From: Oreohelix idahoensis
Lineage: Eukaryota; Mollusca; Gastropoda; Stylommatophora; Oreohelicidae
NCBI GenBank assembly: GCA_024509875.1
Contig: JAMPIV010019867.1
Coordinates: forward strand, 1-64,000
DNA: 64,000 bases
Direction: 5' to 3'
Made by a program: the position numbers and the translations under genes
Notes under the pieces: model-generated
Database searches by the model: none
Told to the model about the DNA's origin: nothing
The model's input: the letters and a program-made list of their open reading frames with translations, nothing else
Part shown: positions 34,161 to 45,800 of the stretch, piece by piece
Layout of the letters: the number at the start of each line of letters is the position of its first letter
Numbering within the stretch: position 1 is the first letter of the stretch

Positions 34161-35673
34161 TGTAAAGTTTCTTTTCTTCTTTCCACTCTGTAAAGTGTCA
34201 GTCGGTGTGCTCTGTAAGGAAGAGTGGTGTGTTGTTGAGATCAGGCATGCTCCAGTCTACCCAGCTGTAAATGGGTAACTCACCCTAGTCCTGAGTTAGG
34301 GAAGGCAAAGGCTCCAGGGGAAGCAGGCCCTAAACTTGGTCACTCCAACCGACGCAGGATGGTGTATGTATGAAGTAGAAGTGTAGAGTGTGATTACCGC
34401 GAATGGTGTACTGTTCGTGTGCTGACCAATATAACCACTCATACACATGTGTCTACAAGGCACCAATGCAGACTGCTGGAATCTTTGTTTACTCAATTTA
34501 TTCAGACGTACACACTGGGACATACGAGTACATCATGGGATGTTGACATATTAATTTGTAGGTATACATAGCAGATCTGAAGTCATGACACATTCAGAAA
34601 TAATGGGCAGTACATCAAAAGTTCAATGTCATGATATATTATGGCCGCATTCCCCTATCTGACTAAACGCGTCAGTGAAGGCAGATCGGTAAATAACTAA
34701 GGTTACTTGACGTCCATAGTTTGTAGCATATATTATGAAACCACGAAAGAGGGGGTTTCTAGCAAGATTGAGATCTCCCTGTCACTGTCCGATAATAGGA
34801 TAAATAATCTGTTCTCTTGGCAGTGATCAAAACATATGATGACCGAAATCTAACATGGCCGCCTCCCTGAGTTGTCGTTCACTCATTCATAGGAAGGAGA
34901 ATATAAGCCAGAGTTAATTTATAATGGGTATATAAACGATTTCATAAATGTTCCCATACAGCTCTACGATTATCAGGTTAATTCACGTAGCCATAACCGC
35001 TGTAGGAAAGTCTGTCATCTTTGTCGATACAAAACACGACCCTAGCGATACGAAGCACAATGTTCCATCTAGGTCGAATCGACATGAGATCATCAAAATA
35101 GGGTCTGGCAGTACATGGAGTCCGAATTATACATTGTACCGTACCTTAGGAGAGTCTCTAACATAAACTATAGTAGAGATACCATCTCCTTTAGAAGAAA
35201 ACCACTTCCTGAATTATATTTCCTTAACAATCTACCAGCCCTTTGAAAAGTGCGTACCAGCCATTATCACGGTACATCGGAACTCATCACGACTTGTCAA
35301 GACAACTCATACTTCCGCTAGACCGTAATAATAAGAATCTAGTCCCGCCTACCCATCCAAAATATACAATATAGGACTGATTCTACTTGTACTAATAATA
35401 TGTAATACATATGAATTCAGGCCATAAACATAATAAGCAAATTAATATATTTTCTGGCCCTAAAAAATAAGTACAAACGTAAGAGCAATCCATGCGCCGG
35501 ATCAATATCAAGAACGATTACTCCTATAATCAAAAGTGTGAATCAAACATGGATTCTCTCGCTTTTACCATAGACAGCATTTTCATACACAAATGAATGA
35601 ATGTCTATATTTTTTCCATATTAAATAGCCATATCGATTTTTGTAATATGTGCGTCAAAATATGCACGCAACA
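34161..35673 (-). repeat. 5' LTR of Ty3 element 1
   Basis: 1,513 bp. Differences from the other LTR are a handful of point changes and one G-run length change. Confidence 0.95.
34243..34366 (+). repeat. SINE-A body fragment inside the other LTR
   Basis: Same segment as at 25862-25985, duplicated by LTR replication. Confidence 0.65.
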
Positions 35674-35678
35674 ATAGC

Positions 35679-36262
35679 CTTTTTTTTAAACTTGCAAATA
35701 CATATAAAAATCTTAATAAGATGTTTACATTATCACAACTCTGGTTGTCATCTGGTTGGCTGCATGCAGGAGGATTTTACTATGGATACGATGAATGTAC
35801 AGCGTTTAAAGTAACAGGCTTTCCACTACTACACTTAGATGTCATTGTCAATAATTTAAAAAATATTATAATATATTAAAATGTAAAACGTTTGCAAAAT
35901 TGCCAGCCTACAGACAGACACTGGGCGCACAAATGCTGTAAACAGACTAAATTACCGACAATAAAATGGCGCCCGAAGCCATTCTTGCACTCAGCTGCTG
36001 AGCGCTTCATGTCGAAAAACGCCGAAAGAGCAGAACAAGCGCCGAAAATATTGAACTTATATATATAAGTGAAAATCGCCGTATTAGCGGATCACCGAAA
36101 ATTAGAACGCCAAAAAGTGTAACGGCGAAAAGACGGGCCCTTTTGTATTTCTAAATTAGTCGCCTATTGCATGATTAGAAAAACTTCAATATTTGTGGCC
36201 CTAGGCATCATTAGGTAAACAACAACAAATATCCTTTGATTCATAGTACAATACTTATATAG
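35679..36262. other. Right flank of Ty3 element 1
   Basis: No gene. Several CGCCGAAAA-type words at 36015-36135; see the possible older element at 25713. Confidence 0.35.
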
Positions 36263-36490
36263 GTTCTGTGTAGCACCCGAGGGCTCTGAGACGAACTAGA
36301 TAACTGCTTCCTCAGGCATCTCGTAACAGCCGATTAATGTGACGCTGTACAGGGCGCTGACAATGTTATCATGTCAAACGAATTACTACAGAAACAACCG
36401 TCACATGACCACAGTGGCTCTGACACTGGGTTATTACAAAAGTGCCAGTGGTAGAGGTAACTCCGTGCTCCTTAATGATAGAAAAGGGAA
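36263..36490 (+). repeat. Dispersed short repeat B, copy 3
   Basis: Carries CCTCAGGCATCTCGTAACAG and ends AACTCCGTGCTCCTTAATGA, landmarks shared with other copies. Confidence 0.5.
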
Positions 36491-36689
36491 ATAGCCGAAT
36501 ATACTTCTACATTTGTGGCCCCTGCATCATTAGAAAGACAGCTAACCAACAAAGTTATATTCTGTATAAAAATAAATGTTGCATTATTAGAAGGACGTTA
36601 ACAGCGCTGCATTGATATCACTATTACTCTTTACAACAGCCTAAAATGTTGTGTTTTGGCCTTCAATCAGTTTGTGTCAATCATTCGTG

Positions 36690-37480
36690 TCTTGTGCCAT
36701 CCGTTAAAGCTCATTCCACGTCTTCTAAATCCTCTTTAAGTCTGCTTCCAACTTCTTTTTCAGTTGACTTTGACCTCCCTCTATTTACTTGACCCTAGGC
36801 AGGGCTGTGGACTTGGAGTCAGGAGTCCAAGTCATGGAGTCGGTCGCGTTTTAATGCAGTCGGAGTCGGTAAAAAAAAAATGCCCGGACTCCGATTCCGA
36901 ATTTTATACCATTCGTCAATCAAAAAACTGCTTTCGGAGTCGTAGGTAGGAGTCACGAGTCGGAGTCGTAGGTCGGAGTCAGGAGTCGTAGGTCGGAGTC
37001 GTAGGTCGGAGTCAGGAGTCGGAGTCGTAGGTCGGAGTCAGGAGTCTGAGTCGTAGGTCGGAGTCAGGAGTCGGAGTCGTAGGTGGGAGTCAGGAGTCGG
37101 AGTCGTAGATCGGAGTCAGGAGTCGGAGTAGGACATGAAATTTCAGTAGTCGGAGTCGGAAAAATGTGTGACCGACTCCTCAACCCTGACCCTAGGGATT
37201 CCAGACCACAGATTGCCTTGTAATACTTTCAGCGAGTTTTACTCGGTGCCAATATCATATCCCTACTTCTTCTTCTTCCACTAGTATGTACGTCTGTCCA
37301 TCAGTTCGGCATCTTGTCATATTATTATAACCCATCTATTCTCTACAAACACTCATTGATGAAAGTCTTGAACTTCTTGTGTATTTCTCCGTGCTTCAGG
37401 GGAGTCCTGTGACATGTGAGTCAAATATTCTTATTTTTGTGGCGATTTTCTTCAATATTCCCATTGACAACAATCAGGGG
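36690..37480 (-). pseudogene. LINE ORF2 relic (family alpha) split by a hAT MITE
   Basis: Minus-strand matches to the LINE at 37990-38690: the WNP/GRP region at 36690-36799 and 37197-37230, and the FINECL-like and LYGSET-like region further right. The relic is heavily decayed and interrupted by the 389-bp hAT element at 36800-37188. Confidence 0.65.
36800..37188. mobile_element. hAT MITE with internal GGAGTC repeats
   Basis: 389 bp with a perfect 8-bp target duplication ACCCTAGG (36792-36799, 37189-37196). Ends are CAGGGCTGTGGACTTGGAGT and the inverse of CAGGGTTGAGGAGTCGG. The interior is a tandem array of GGAGTCGTAGGTCGGAGTCA-type units plus an A run. No coding capacity. Confidence 0.93.
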
Positions 37481-37618
37481 CTGGGTCTTGGGCGGTGGGG
37501 TCGCACTGGACGCCTACTTGGGGAAAGTGCCGAAATATATTTAAAAAATAAAAACAGAAAAATATTTTTTTTTTAAACAAGAAGAATGAAGCAGAAAGTT
37601 TTAAAGTAAAAAATTATT

Positions 37619-37930
37619 GTGTTTTATGAAACTGATTGTTTTCCTATGTCTACCTTCCATCTACGGTGTCTACGCCACATTCTCGGTATTTCGTGGAAGG
37701 AAAAACTGACAAATGTCGAGGTGCTGTCACATGCTGGCCTTCAAAGGATGAAGCTGACGATCGCACCAAGTGACGATGCACCCCACAGCGCCACCTCAGA
37801 TTTGGAGAAATAAAGCTCTCACAACAAGCAGAAGAGAAAAGGGCACGCCGAAAGGAACATAAGGACAAAAGCAACGGAGGGTTATTACAGGGACGCATTC
37901 CCACAGTCAGATATTAGTGAAGGGGCTACT
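37619..37930 (+). pseudogene. LINE ORF2 C-terminal relic (family beta), internally deleted
   Basis: Encodes STFHLRCLRHILGISWKEK and LTNVEVLSHAGLQRM, then jumps to a basic tail. The same order in the copy at 14381-15062 shows that the LRWLGHIRRM section is missing here. The 3' end matches that copy. Confidence 0.75.
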
Positions 37931-37985
37931 ATGCTAAGCTATGCTATGTTATGTTATGCTATGCTATACTATACTGCACTATAGT
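37925..37985. repeat. TATGC/TATAC pentanucleotide repeat
   Basis: About 60 bp of ATGCTATGTT variants between two oppositely oriented LINE tails. Confidence 0.85.
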
Positions 37986-37989
37986 AGAC

Positions 37990-38690
37990 TATCATCATAA
38001 CCCTCCACTCTCAAAGGAGCATAGGCCTTCAACAAACACCTGCCAAGTCCTCCTGTCACGTGCCATCAACTCAAGTACTTTCCACGTTCTCCGTATCATT
38101 TTCACCTCTGTTTCCAGCTCTCTTCTCCATGTGCTTCTTGGTCTACCTCTGTCTCTCTTGCCCTGGGGGTTCCAGAACAAGGACTGCCTTGTAATGCTAT
38201 CAACAGGTTTCCTCATTGTGTGTCCTATCCATCGCCATCGTCTTCTTCTCATCTCTTGTTCCACTGGCACTTGTCTAGTTCTTGTCATCAGTTCCACGTT
38301 GGTAACCTTGTCATACCATTTCAGTCCTTCTATTCTACGCAAGCACCCATTTATGAAAGTCTGTAGCTTTTTGGTTGTTGTCGTTCTCCGTGTCTCAGAG
38401 CCATACAATAGGACTGACTTCACATTTGAGTTGAAGATTCTTATTTTCGTGTTGGATCCGATTTCTCTTGATCTCCATATATTTCCCAATGCAATGAAAG
38501 CTCCTCTTGCTTTTTGTATTCTTATTTTGATATCACTGTCTGTCCCTCCAACTTTGTCTATATTGCTGCCAAGATATGTGTACGATTCTACATCTTGTAT
38601 TGGTTTTACTATACTATGCCTTAATAAAAACAGTGCATAGAGCATCCATCTATAATTCAACTTGAATAAAGAACAACAGTTTCCAACCAT
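37990..38690 (-). pseudogene. LINE ORF2 C-terminal fragment (family alpha), best-preserved copy
   Basis: An uninterrupted frame (to 37995) with YTYLGSNIDKVGGTDSDI, IRIFNSNVKSVLLYGSETRR, LQTFINGCLRRIEGLKWYDK, RRRWRWIGHTMRKPVDSITR, a GRPRSTWRRELE block and LCSFESGG at the end. These are the post-catalytic regions of a LINE reverse transcriptase. Related decayed copies occur at about 21546, 24120, 36690, 52021, 54230, 59480, 59690 and 60740. The upstream catalytic core is absent, so it is a 5'-truncated insertion. Confidence 0.85.
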
Positions 38691-38740
38691 CAGATTTTAA
38701 AACCATAAGTGTATTACGTTTTTGTAAAATCCGACACTGA

Positions 38741-40095
38741 ACATTACTGAACATCACTGAACATCACTGAACATCATTGAACATCATTGAAAACCATTGA
38801 ACATCACTGAACATCACTGAACATCACTGAACATTATTGAACATCATTGAACATCACTGAACATCATTAAACATCACTGTATATTACTGAACATCACTGA
38901 AAATCATTGAACATCACTTAATATCACTTAACATCACAGAACATCACTGAACATCAATGAACATCATTTAACATCATTTAACATCACTGAATATCACTGA
39001 AAACCACTGAACATCATTGAACATCACTGAACATCATTGAACATCACTGAACATCGCTGAACATCGCTGACCATCACTTAACATCACTGAACATCACTAA
39101 ACATCATTGAACATCACTGAACAGCACAGAACGTCATTGAATATCACTGAACATCACTGAATATCATTGATCATCATTGAACATCACTGAACATCACTGA
39201 ACATATTTGAATATAACAAAACATCACTGAACATCACTGAACATCACTGAATATCATTGAATATCATTGAACATCATTGAGCAACATTGAAAATCACTGA
39301 ACTTCACTGAATATCACTGACAATAATTGAACGTCATTAAAAATTGTGAACATCTCTGAACATCATTGAACATCACTGAACATCATTGAACATCACTGAA
39401 CATCACTGAACATCGTTCAACATCAATGAACATCATTGAACATTATTGAACATCACTGAATATCATTAAACATCATGAAACATCATTAAACATCTCTGAA
39501 CATCACTGAACATCTCTGAGCATCATTGAACATCACTGAACGTCACTGAACATATTTGAATATAACAAAACATCACTGAATTTAATTGAACATCACTGAA
39601 CATCACTTAACATCACTGAATATCATTGAATATCATTGAACATCATCGAGTAACATTGAAAATCACTGAACGTCACTGAATTTCACTGACAATAATTGAA
39701 CGTCACCAAAAATTTTGAACATCACTGAACGTCTCTAAACATCATTGAACATCATTGAACATCATTGAACATCACTGAACATCATTGAACATCGTTGAAC
39801 ATCACTGAACATCATTAAACATTATTAACCATCTCTGAACATCACTGAACATCTCTGAGCATCATTGAACATCACTGAACTTCACTGAACGTCACTGAAC
39901 ATCACTAAAGATCGCTGAACATCAATAAACATCACTGAACTCCACTGAACGCCACTGAACATCATTAAACATCACTGAACATCATTGATCATCATTGAAG
40001 ATCACTGAATATCATTGAACATCATTGAACATCACTGAACATCATTGAACATCACGGAACGTCATTGAATATCACTGAACATCTCTGAACATCAT
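38741..40095. repeat. 10-bp satellite ACATCACTGA, about 135 copies
   Basis: Units ACATCACTGA and ACATCATTGA with scattered variants, almost all keeping the 10-bp phase. A small patch of the same unit lies at 51117-51215. Confidence 0.97.
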
Positions 40096-40234
40096 GTGGC
40101 AAAATGTCTGTACGTGTTCTTTTTGTGGCTCTCTCACACCTTTAGCCACTACGGCAGTATCATTTCTTCTTCATTTTCTCTCCGATCGCTTTTATTTGGC
40201 ATAATTTGTATGCCCTTTCATTCATTATTTTACT

Positions 40235-40325
40235 CTCTATGCTGGATGTAGTAGGGTGAAGCCTCTAACACTCCACTCCCCTACGGAAGTACATGCTATG
40301 GGACTGTCTTTATCTTGTTTACCAT
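40235..40325 (+). repeat. SINE-A 3' fragment
   Basis: GCCTCTAACACTCCACTCCC then TACGGAAGTACATG matches the 3' part of the SINE at 62478-62745. Confidence 0.6.
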
Positions 40326-41078
40326 CTCAGACTGTGCTTACGTTCCGCCAGGTAATTAGACCGGCCAGCCGATTATACGTTATCACATAAGCCGGCTGAC
40401 CCCTTTGAACGTGACGGTCCAACATTTGACTCCTAGTGGATAGTGACCATCCCTGTGTTTGCACAAGAGGTGAGTGCACGATAGACGTAAAGAAAGCCAC
40501 ATTGTCTGTCGGCGACCTTGTCTGGCGGACAGACGAAAACACAGGTGATAAATACGTAATTCGCTTCCGCTGGCCCCTGCCTGTATCAAGATTACAAATA
40601 ACCCGTCTGGGCGAGGGATGAGTCACAGATTTGTTTGTTTATTAGACAGAGGTCACGCGTGGAATATTAAATGTAAAATTTTAAAATACGTGGGGGATGT
40701 TTTGAATTTATACACCCCAACCCGGTGCTAGAGAGATTTGATTGGTTTGATTTGAGATGCCGGAATAAACAGTGAATTCCATTGGAAAATTCAGCGGAAA
40801 CACAATCTGTGATTGAACTGAGAAGTGGGAAATATAATCTAGCGAAATCAGAGACATAGAACACAGACAGCTTCACAACTTCAAACGAGCTACTCCCAAA
40901 AAAAGCCAGAAAGAGAAGGATCGGACCTAGAATTCCACATTTATTTGACAGATCGAAGTATTTGGGAAACTTAAAACCCTAAAAGCCCGCCTTTATAAAT
41001 ACAGAGACTGAAAAAAACTTAAGGGACCAGGACTTTAAATACAGCGTCTGAACACCACAGGAATTGGATCACCCGTCA
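40326..41078. other. Unassigned sequence
   Basis: Short overlapping open frames at 40327-40626 have no recognisable motif. Nothing else seen. Confidence 0.4.
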
Positions 41079-41083
41079 AAGAG

Positions 41084-42792
41084 TGTGGCGACAGGGTAGA
41101 AGAAAGGATAGACAGAAGAAATAAAAGAGAGTACCAATCTCTTCCACAGTGTCTTTTGGCTCGCTGTAAGTAATAGTCCGACACTTGTAAGAAGAAATGT
41201 ATCAGGAGACTGAAATTTAAACTCTTCTCAGTTAAGCAAAGAAGCAAATCCCATCAAGGATCCTGAGAGTATGTTAGGTCTTCAGCCACACTTCCCCTGA
41301 GGTACTGATATGGCTCATGAGACCCCCAGCTGGTAATTAAGATAATGATTAACAAAAAACAGTTAACTACCAAGCAACACAGAACATATAGTGAAAAGAA
41401 GGAAACAACAGTGAAATTCGTTTCTATGAATTTATGTATATTAGACCAAGCTAAATTGGTTACAGAAAAACACAAGAAAAAAAAAAACAAATATAATATA
41501 TGTATATAGTTAATGTATACAGCACTGGGTAAATGGAGATAAAAATAGTCTACACAAAAGTTCTGTTTATATTTAGGATACCCTTTCACGATGGCTGAGG
41601 TTTATGTCCTAATTTTAATCATTGACTGGTATGACCTAAAGATCGATTAGTGTTTGGTCCTTTTTAAAAGTGCACTTATCATGAATGGGTTGCTGCTGTA
41701 TGACGTCACACTATCACTGCAAGGTTTCTTCCCCCGGCCAAGTTGCTGGAATAATTCGTGTCAAGTACTGCAAGGTTTCACTACACTACTGCGAGTTTCA
41801 CCTGCCTTTTGTCACCACCAGGGAGCTAGGAGATAGACACAAAGGAACAATCTATTTAGCTCTCTGGTTAGAGGCATTAATTTGTCCTGAGTGTGGTCCA
41901 TAAACCAGGCTCAGATATTAGTCAAATTATTATATAAATGACATGGACCAATGTTGAGCGCCATTCTTCGAGCTGCAAACATATGATATTAATAGGGTAG
42001 GGGCATAGGCATACATATATTATCAACTGTTGTAAAGGCATACAAAATCATATAGTAAATACATGGATGCGATAATGGTTACATTAAATAAAAGAAGCGA
42101 CCAGGGTAGCGCACATGCTTTCTGTAAAACAACCTGAGGACATCAAAAGCATACAAAAGGCATATAAAATCATATAACCGTAAATATATGCATTTGGGAA
42201 AATATATCCATTACAGGAAAGTAGGCAATTGACTGAAAAGCAGTGCAAACATTAACTAATGTTAATTGCATATAATGAAATAATAATGAAAAGCAGTTCA
42301 TACATTCAATACAAATACTTGCATATAAGAAGATAATGCATTTCGCTCACCCGAATTGATTCCAAGATTGAATTTGGCTCAAAAACGGCATATACTATAT
42401 ATAAGTATTTCTCTCGCTGGTCTGACAGATTATTTGTTAGAAGTATCTGCAACTGGCTTGTCTGTTCGGGGCTTTTGCAGATGTGAGTAAAATATACACG
42501 TTCTATAATCTCATATATACAGCTAACCGCGGTCATTCACCTCTGCCAACTGATCACGGGTAAATGTCCTCAAATTGTACTCCGCCGGGGAAATCCTGAA
42601 TATCTGGGGCAGTGGCCTGAGCCCCTCCGGGTCACTTGGAAATCCCGGGCTTATCTGGGTCATTGTCCTCTCAGGTGAATAACAAGCGACATAGTCTGGA
42701 AAATTCCGAGGGAGGTCATTGCCCGATCAGGCATTCAGAAAGGTAGAGAGCAGAGAGAGACAGAAGATTGTCGGACGAATAATTTCGCGACA
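41084..42792 (-). repeat. 3' LTR of Ty3 element 2
   Basis: 1,709 bp, near-identical to 47725-49435; TGTGGCG/CGCGACA ends. Confidence 0.95.
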
Positions 42793-42806
42793 ATAGCCCC
42801 CTGTGA
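42793..42806 (-). promoter_or_regulatory. Candidate polypurine tract of Ty3 element 2
   Basis: Minus strand CACAGGGGGCTAT directly before the 3' LTR and after the pol stop. Confidence 0.5.
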
Positions 42807-42825
42807 AAGTTTATCGTAAGGTGAA

Positions 42826-45800
42826 CTAGTTTCGACTGACATCTTCTTCTCGATCCCTCTCTGTCCTAGTTTGATTTCCCTCACCATCCTGGAAGTTTTT
42901 AGGGAGGTTAGGCTTATTGGGTCGCTGCTGACTTGCCTGTTCTTCCCCACTGCATGGATGACGGCTGAGAAAGTCTGCTCCGACATTGAGTTTCCCAGGT
43001 ATATATTCAACCTTGAAGTTATATGGTTGCATTAACATTGACCACCTCATGAGCCTTGAATTCAAGTTTTTAGAAGCTGCTAAGAACATTAATGGTTGAT
43101 GGTCGCATTGATCGGTGAAGGGCTTTCCATATAAGTATGGTTGATATTTCTGAATTCCCCCTACCAAAGCTAGGCATTCCCGTTCAATAGTGGAGTAATT
43201 TCTTTCAGCAGCATTCAACTTTCGGCTAGCAAAAGCTATGGGGAATAATGTAGACGCATTGTCTTCCCCAGTTTGTAGCAAGGTGGCTCCAATCCCAATC
43301 TGACTAGCATCGGTGCGTAGTATGAATGGTCGGCTTAAGTTCGGTAGGTGCAGAATAGGTTTCTCTGTGAGTTTTTCCTTGAGGGTACTATAAGCATTCT
43401 CACACTCAGCGGTCCAGATCACTTTTTCCGGAGTATTCTTTTTCGTAAGGTTCGTCAATGGGGCGCTAATAGTGTTGAAATCCTTAATGTAGCGTTGGTA
43501 AAATCCACATAACGCGACGAACGATCTGACATCCTTTTTAGTAATAGGGCGAGGTGCATTGCGCAGTTTGTCAACATTACGTTCCTCCGGGAACATGTAC
43601 CCTTGTGAAATGGTGTGGCCGAGAAACCCCAGTTGGTCAAAACCTATCTGGCATTTAGTTGGACGGGCGGTTAAACCTGTGTCCTTAAGCCTTCGGAGTA
43701 GCATCTCTATTGCATTCAGGTGTTCCTCAAAGGTGTCTGTGGCGATGAGTATATCGTCCATAAAGTTTGTAATAGCAGGGTTATGAAGGGGTGCGAGAAG
43801 TTTTCTCATCATTCTCGTGAATGTGCTAGGCGCATTATGTAATCCGAATGGGAGGACATTAAATTCAAAGTGTCCTTCCGGGGTGCTGAATGCCAGTAGT
43901 GGTCGGATCTCTTTCTTCACAGGGATTTGATAGTATCCCTTGCTAAGGTCGATTTTAGAGAAATAACGAGCTGTATTTAGCTTAGTGAACAGCGAGTTTT
44001 GATCTGGCAGAGGCTCAGCTTGGTACTCCGACACTGCATTCAGTCTCCTATAGTCAATGCACAATCTATGCTCACCGGTAGGCTTCCGAAGGAGCACAAC
44101 ACTAGCGCTATAGGGTGATTCGGATGGAGAAATAATGCCTGCACTGAGCAATTTCTCTATTTCTTCTCTCAATGCATCCGCCTTGGCATAGGGTATAGGG
44201 TAATTTTTCACACGGACTGGCATTGCATCTTTCAACTTCATATCAAATTCTACTAAACTGGTTAGGCCTGGCCTGTCCGTGAGAACTTCTGCATACTTTT
44301 CCAACATTGTTTGCACCAGCTCATGCTGTTCCAGTGTTAGAGTGTGACTTATTTGCACATCGGCCTGAGTCTCACTCAAGGACAGAGGGTATTCGACTGC
44401 TACATTGGGTTCATCCTCTACTTCACTGGCTACTGCAAGGGCCATCAAATGAACTGGCTCTACTGATGCGCGTTCGTTGTACTTTTTCAGCAGATTGATG
44501 TGGTAAATTTTCCGTTTACCCTTAATTGCTATCTTGTAGTTGGTGCGGGAGATTTTCTCGACAACAGCATAGGGTCCTCTCCAACCAATCTGAAGTTTAT
44601 TATGGCTGCTTGGCAAGAGCAATAAAACTTTATCCCCAATGTTCAGTTCTCGATCCTTAGCTGTTCTGTTATAATATTGCGCATGTTTCTGACGGGCTTT
44701 GCGCAAATTTGCAGTGGCCAACTTCCAACCTGTTTGGAGGCGTTGCTTCAATTCCTCAACATAATGTGACGCGGTAATGACTGTGTCATCCGCTTTATCG
44801 TCTGTCCAGGATCTCAGAAGTGCCTCTAGAGGACCTTTTATTGGGCGCCCAAACAGCAGTGTTGCTGGTGGAATTCCTGTCGAGTGATGAGGTACCTCTC
44901 TGTAGGCAAACAGTGCCGCTGGCAGGTAGGAATCCCATGAACTTGGGTTCTCCTGCTCCAGCTTTCGCAGTATGGAAATTAAGGTTCCATTGAACCGTTC
45001 TACTTGGCCGTTGCTCTGGGGGTGATATGGAGAGGTATGAATGTGTCGCGTTTGGAAAATCCGAAACACTTCTTCCATTAATTTCCCCCGAAATTGTGAT
45101 CCATTATCCGTCAGGATCTGAAGAGGGAATCCCAACCTCGTAAATATAGTAAGGAGGGCTTCCGCTACATGAGTTGAGTCGCACGAAGGCATTGCGACTG
45201 CTTCTGCCCACATGGAGCATGTGTCGACCAACGTCAAGATGTAGCTATTCTTTTTCTTTGTCCTAATCAGGGGCCCAACAATGTCGACTGTCACCCTTTC
45301 GAACGGGGTACCTGTTACAGGCATTTCTCCTAAGGTTACAGGAGCTACCCAGTGCTTAGGAGCCACCTTTTGGCACTGTGCGCATGACTGAACATACTGT
45401 TTTATGTCTGCGTTCATTCCTGGCCAATAGTAGTGGCAAGAAATGCGCTGCATTGTTGCTCCAATTCCCATGTGTCCGCTGAAGGGTAAGGCATGGCCCA
45501 TTTCTAATATTTGGGTCCTATAGGATGAGGGGACAATCAGCTGTGAGTGTTCGCTCGCTCCTTTGCCTGCTCTGCGGTACAACAGACCATTCTTCTTATA
45601 AATCTCTCCCTTGAGAGGCGGGGTATGAGACTTAGGAAGTTTTTTAAAACAAGGCGACAAAGTGCTATCCGCTGTTTGTGCCTTCTTCAACTCTTCTGGG
45701 AAGATGTTGGTAGGAGTTCCAGACTCAGGGTTCTGCCTGCATTGATCCCTGGTCTGTACGGCCGCAACTGACAGAGGCCGGGCTGGTTCTCCTAGGAACA

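Larger units (their letters stand above)
25780..35673 (-). mobile_element. Ty3/gypsy element 1, Gmr1-type domain order
   Basis: 9,894 bp. Near-identical LTRs (about six substitutions by eye) with ends TGTAAAG and GCAACA, flanked by a perfect 5-bp duplication ATAGC (25775-25779, 35674-35678). The minus strand carries leader, gag-protease, then integrase, reverse transcriptase and RNase H. Integrase lies upstream of reverse transcriptase, unlike canonical Ty3/gypsy and like the Gmr1 group. Two small frame breaks, at 32530-32543 and at a T7 run at 30091-30097, are the only disablements I found. Recent insertion; activity cannot be judged. Confidence 0.95.
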
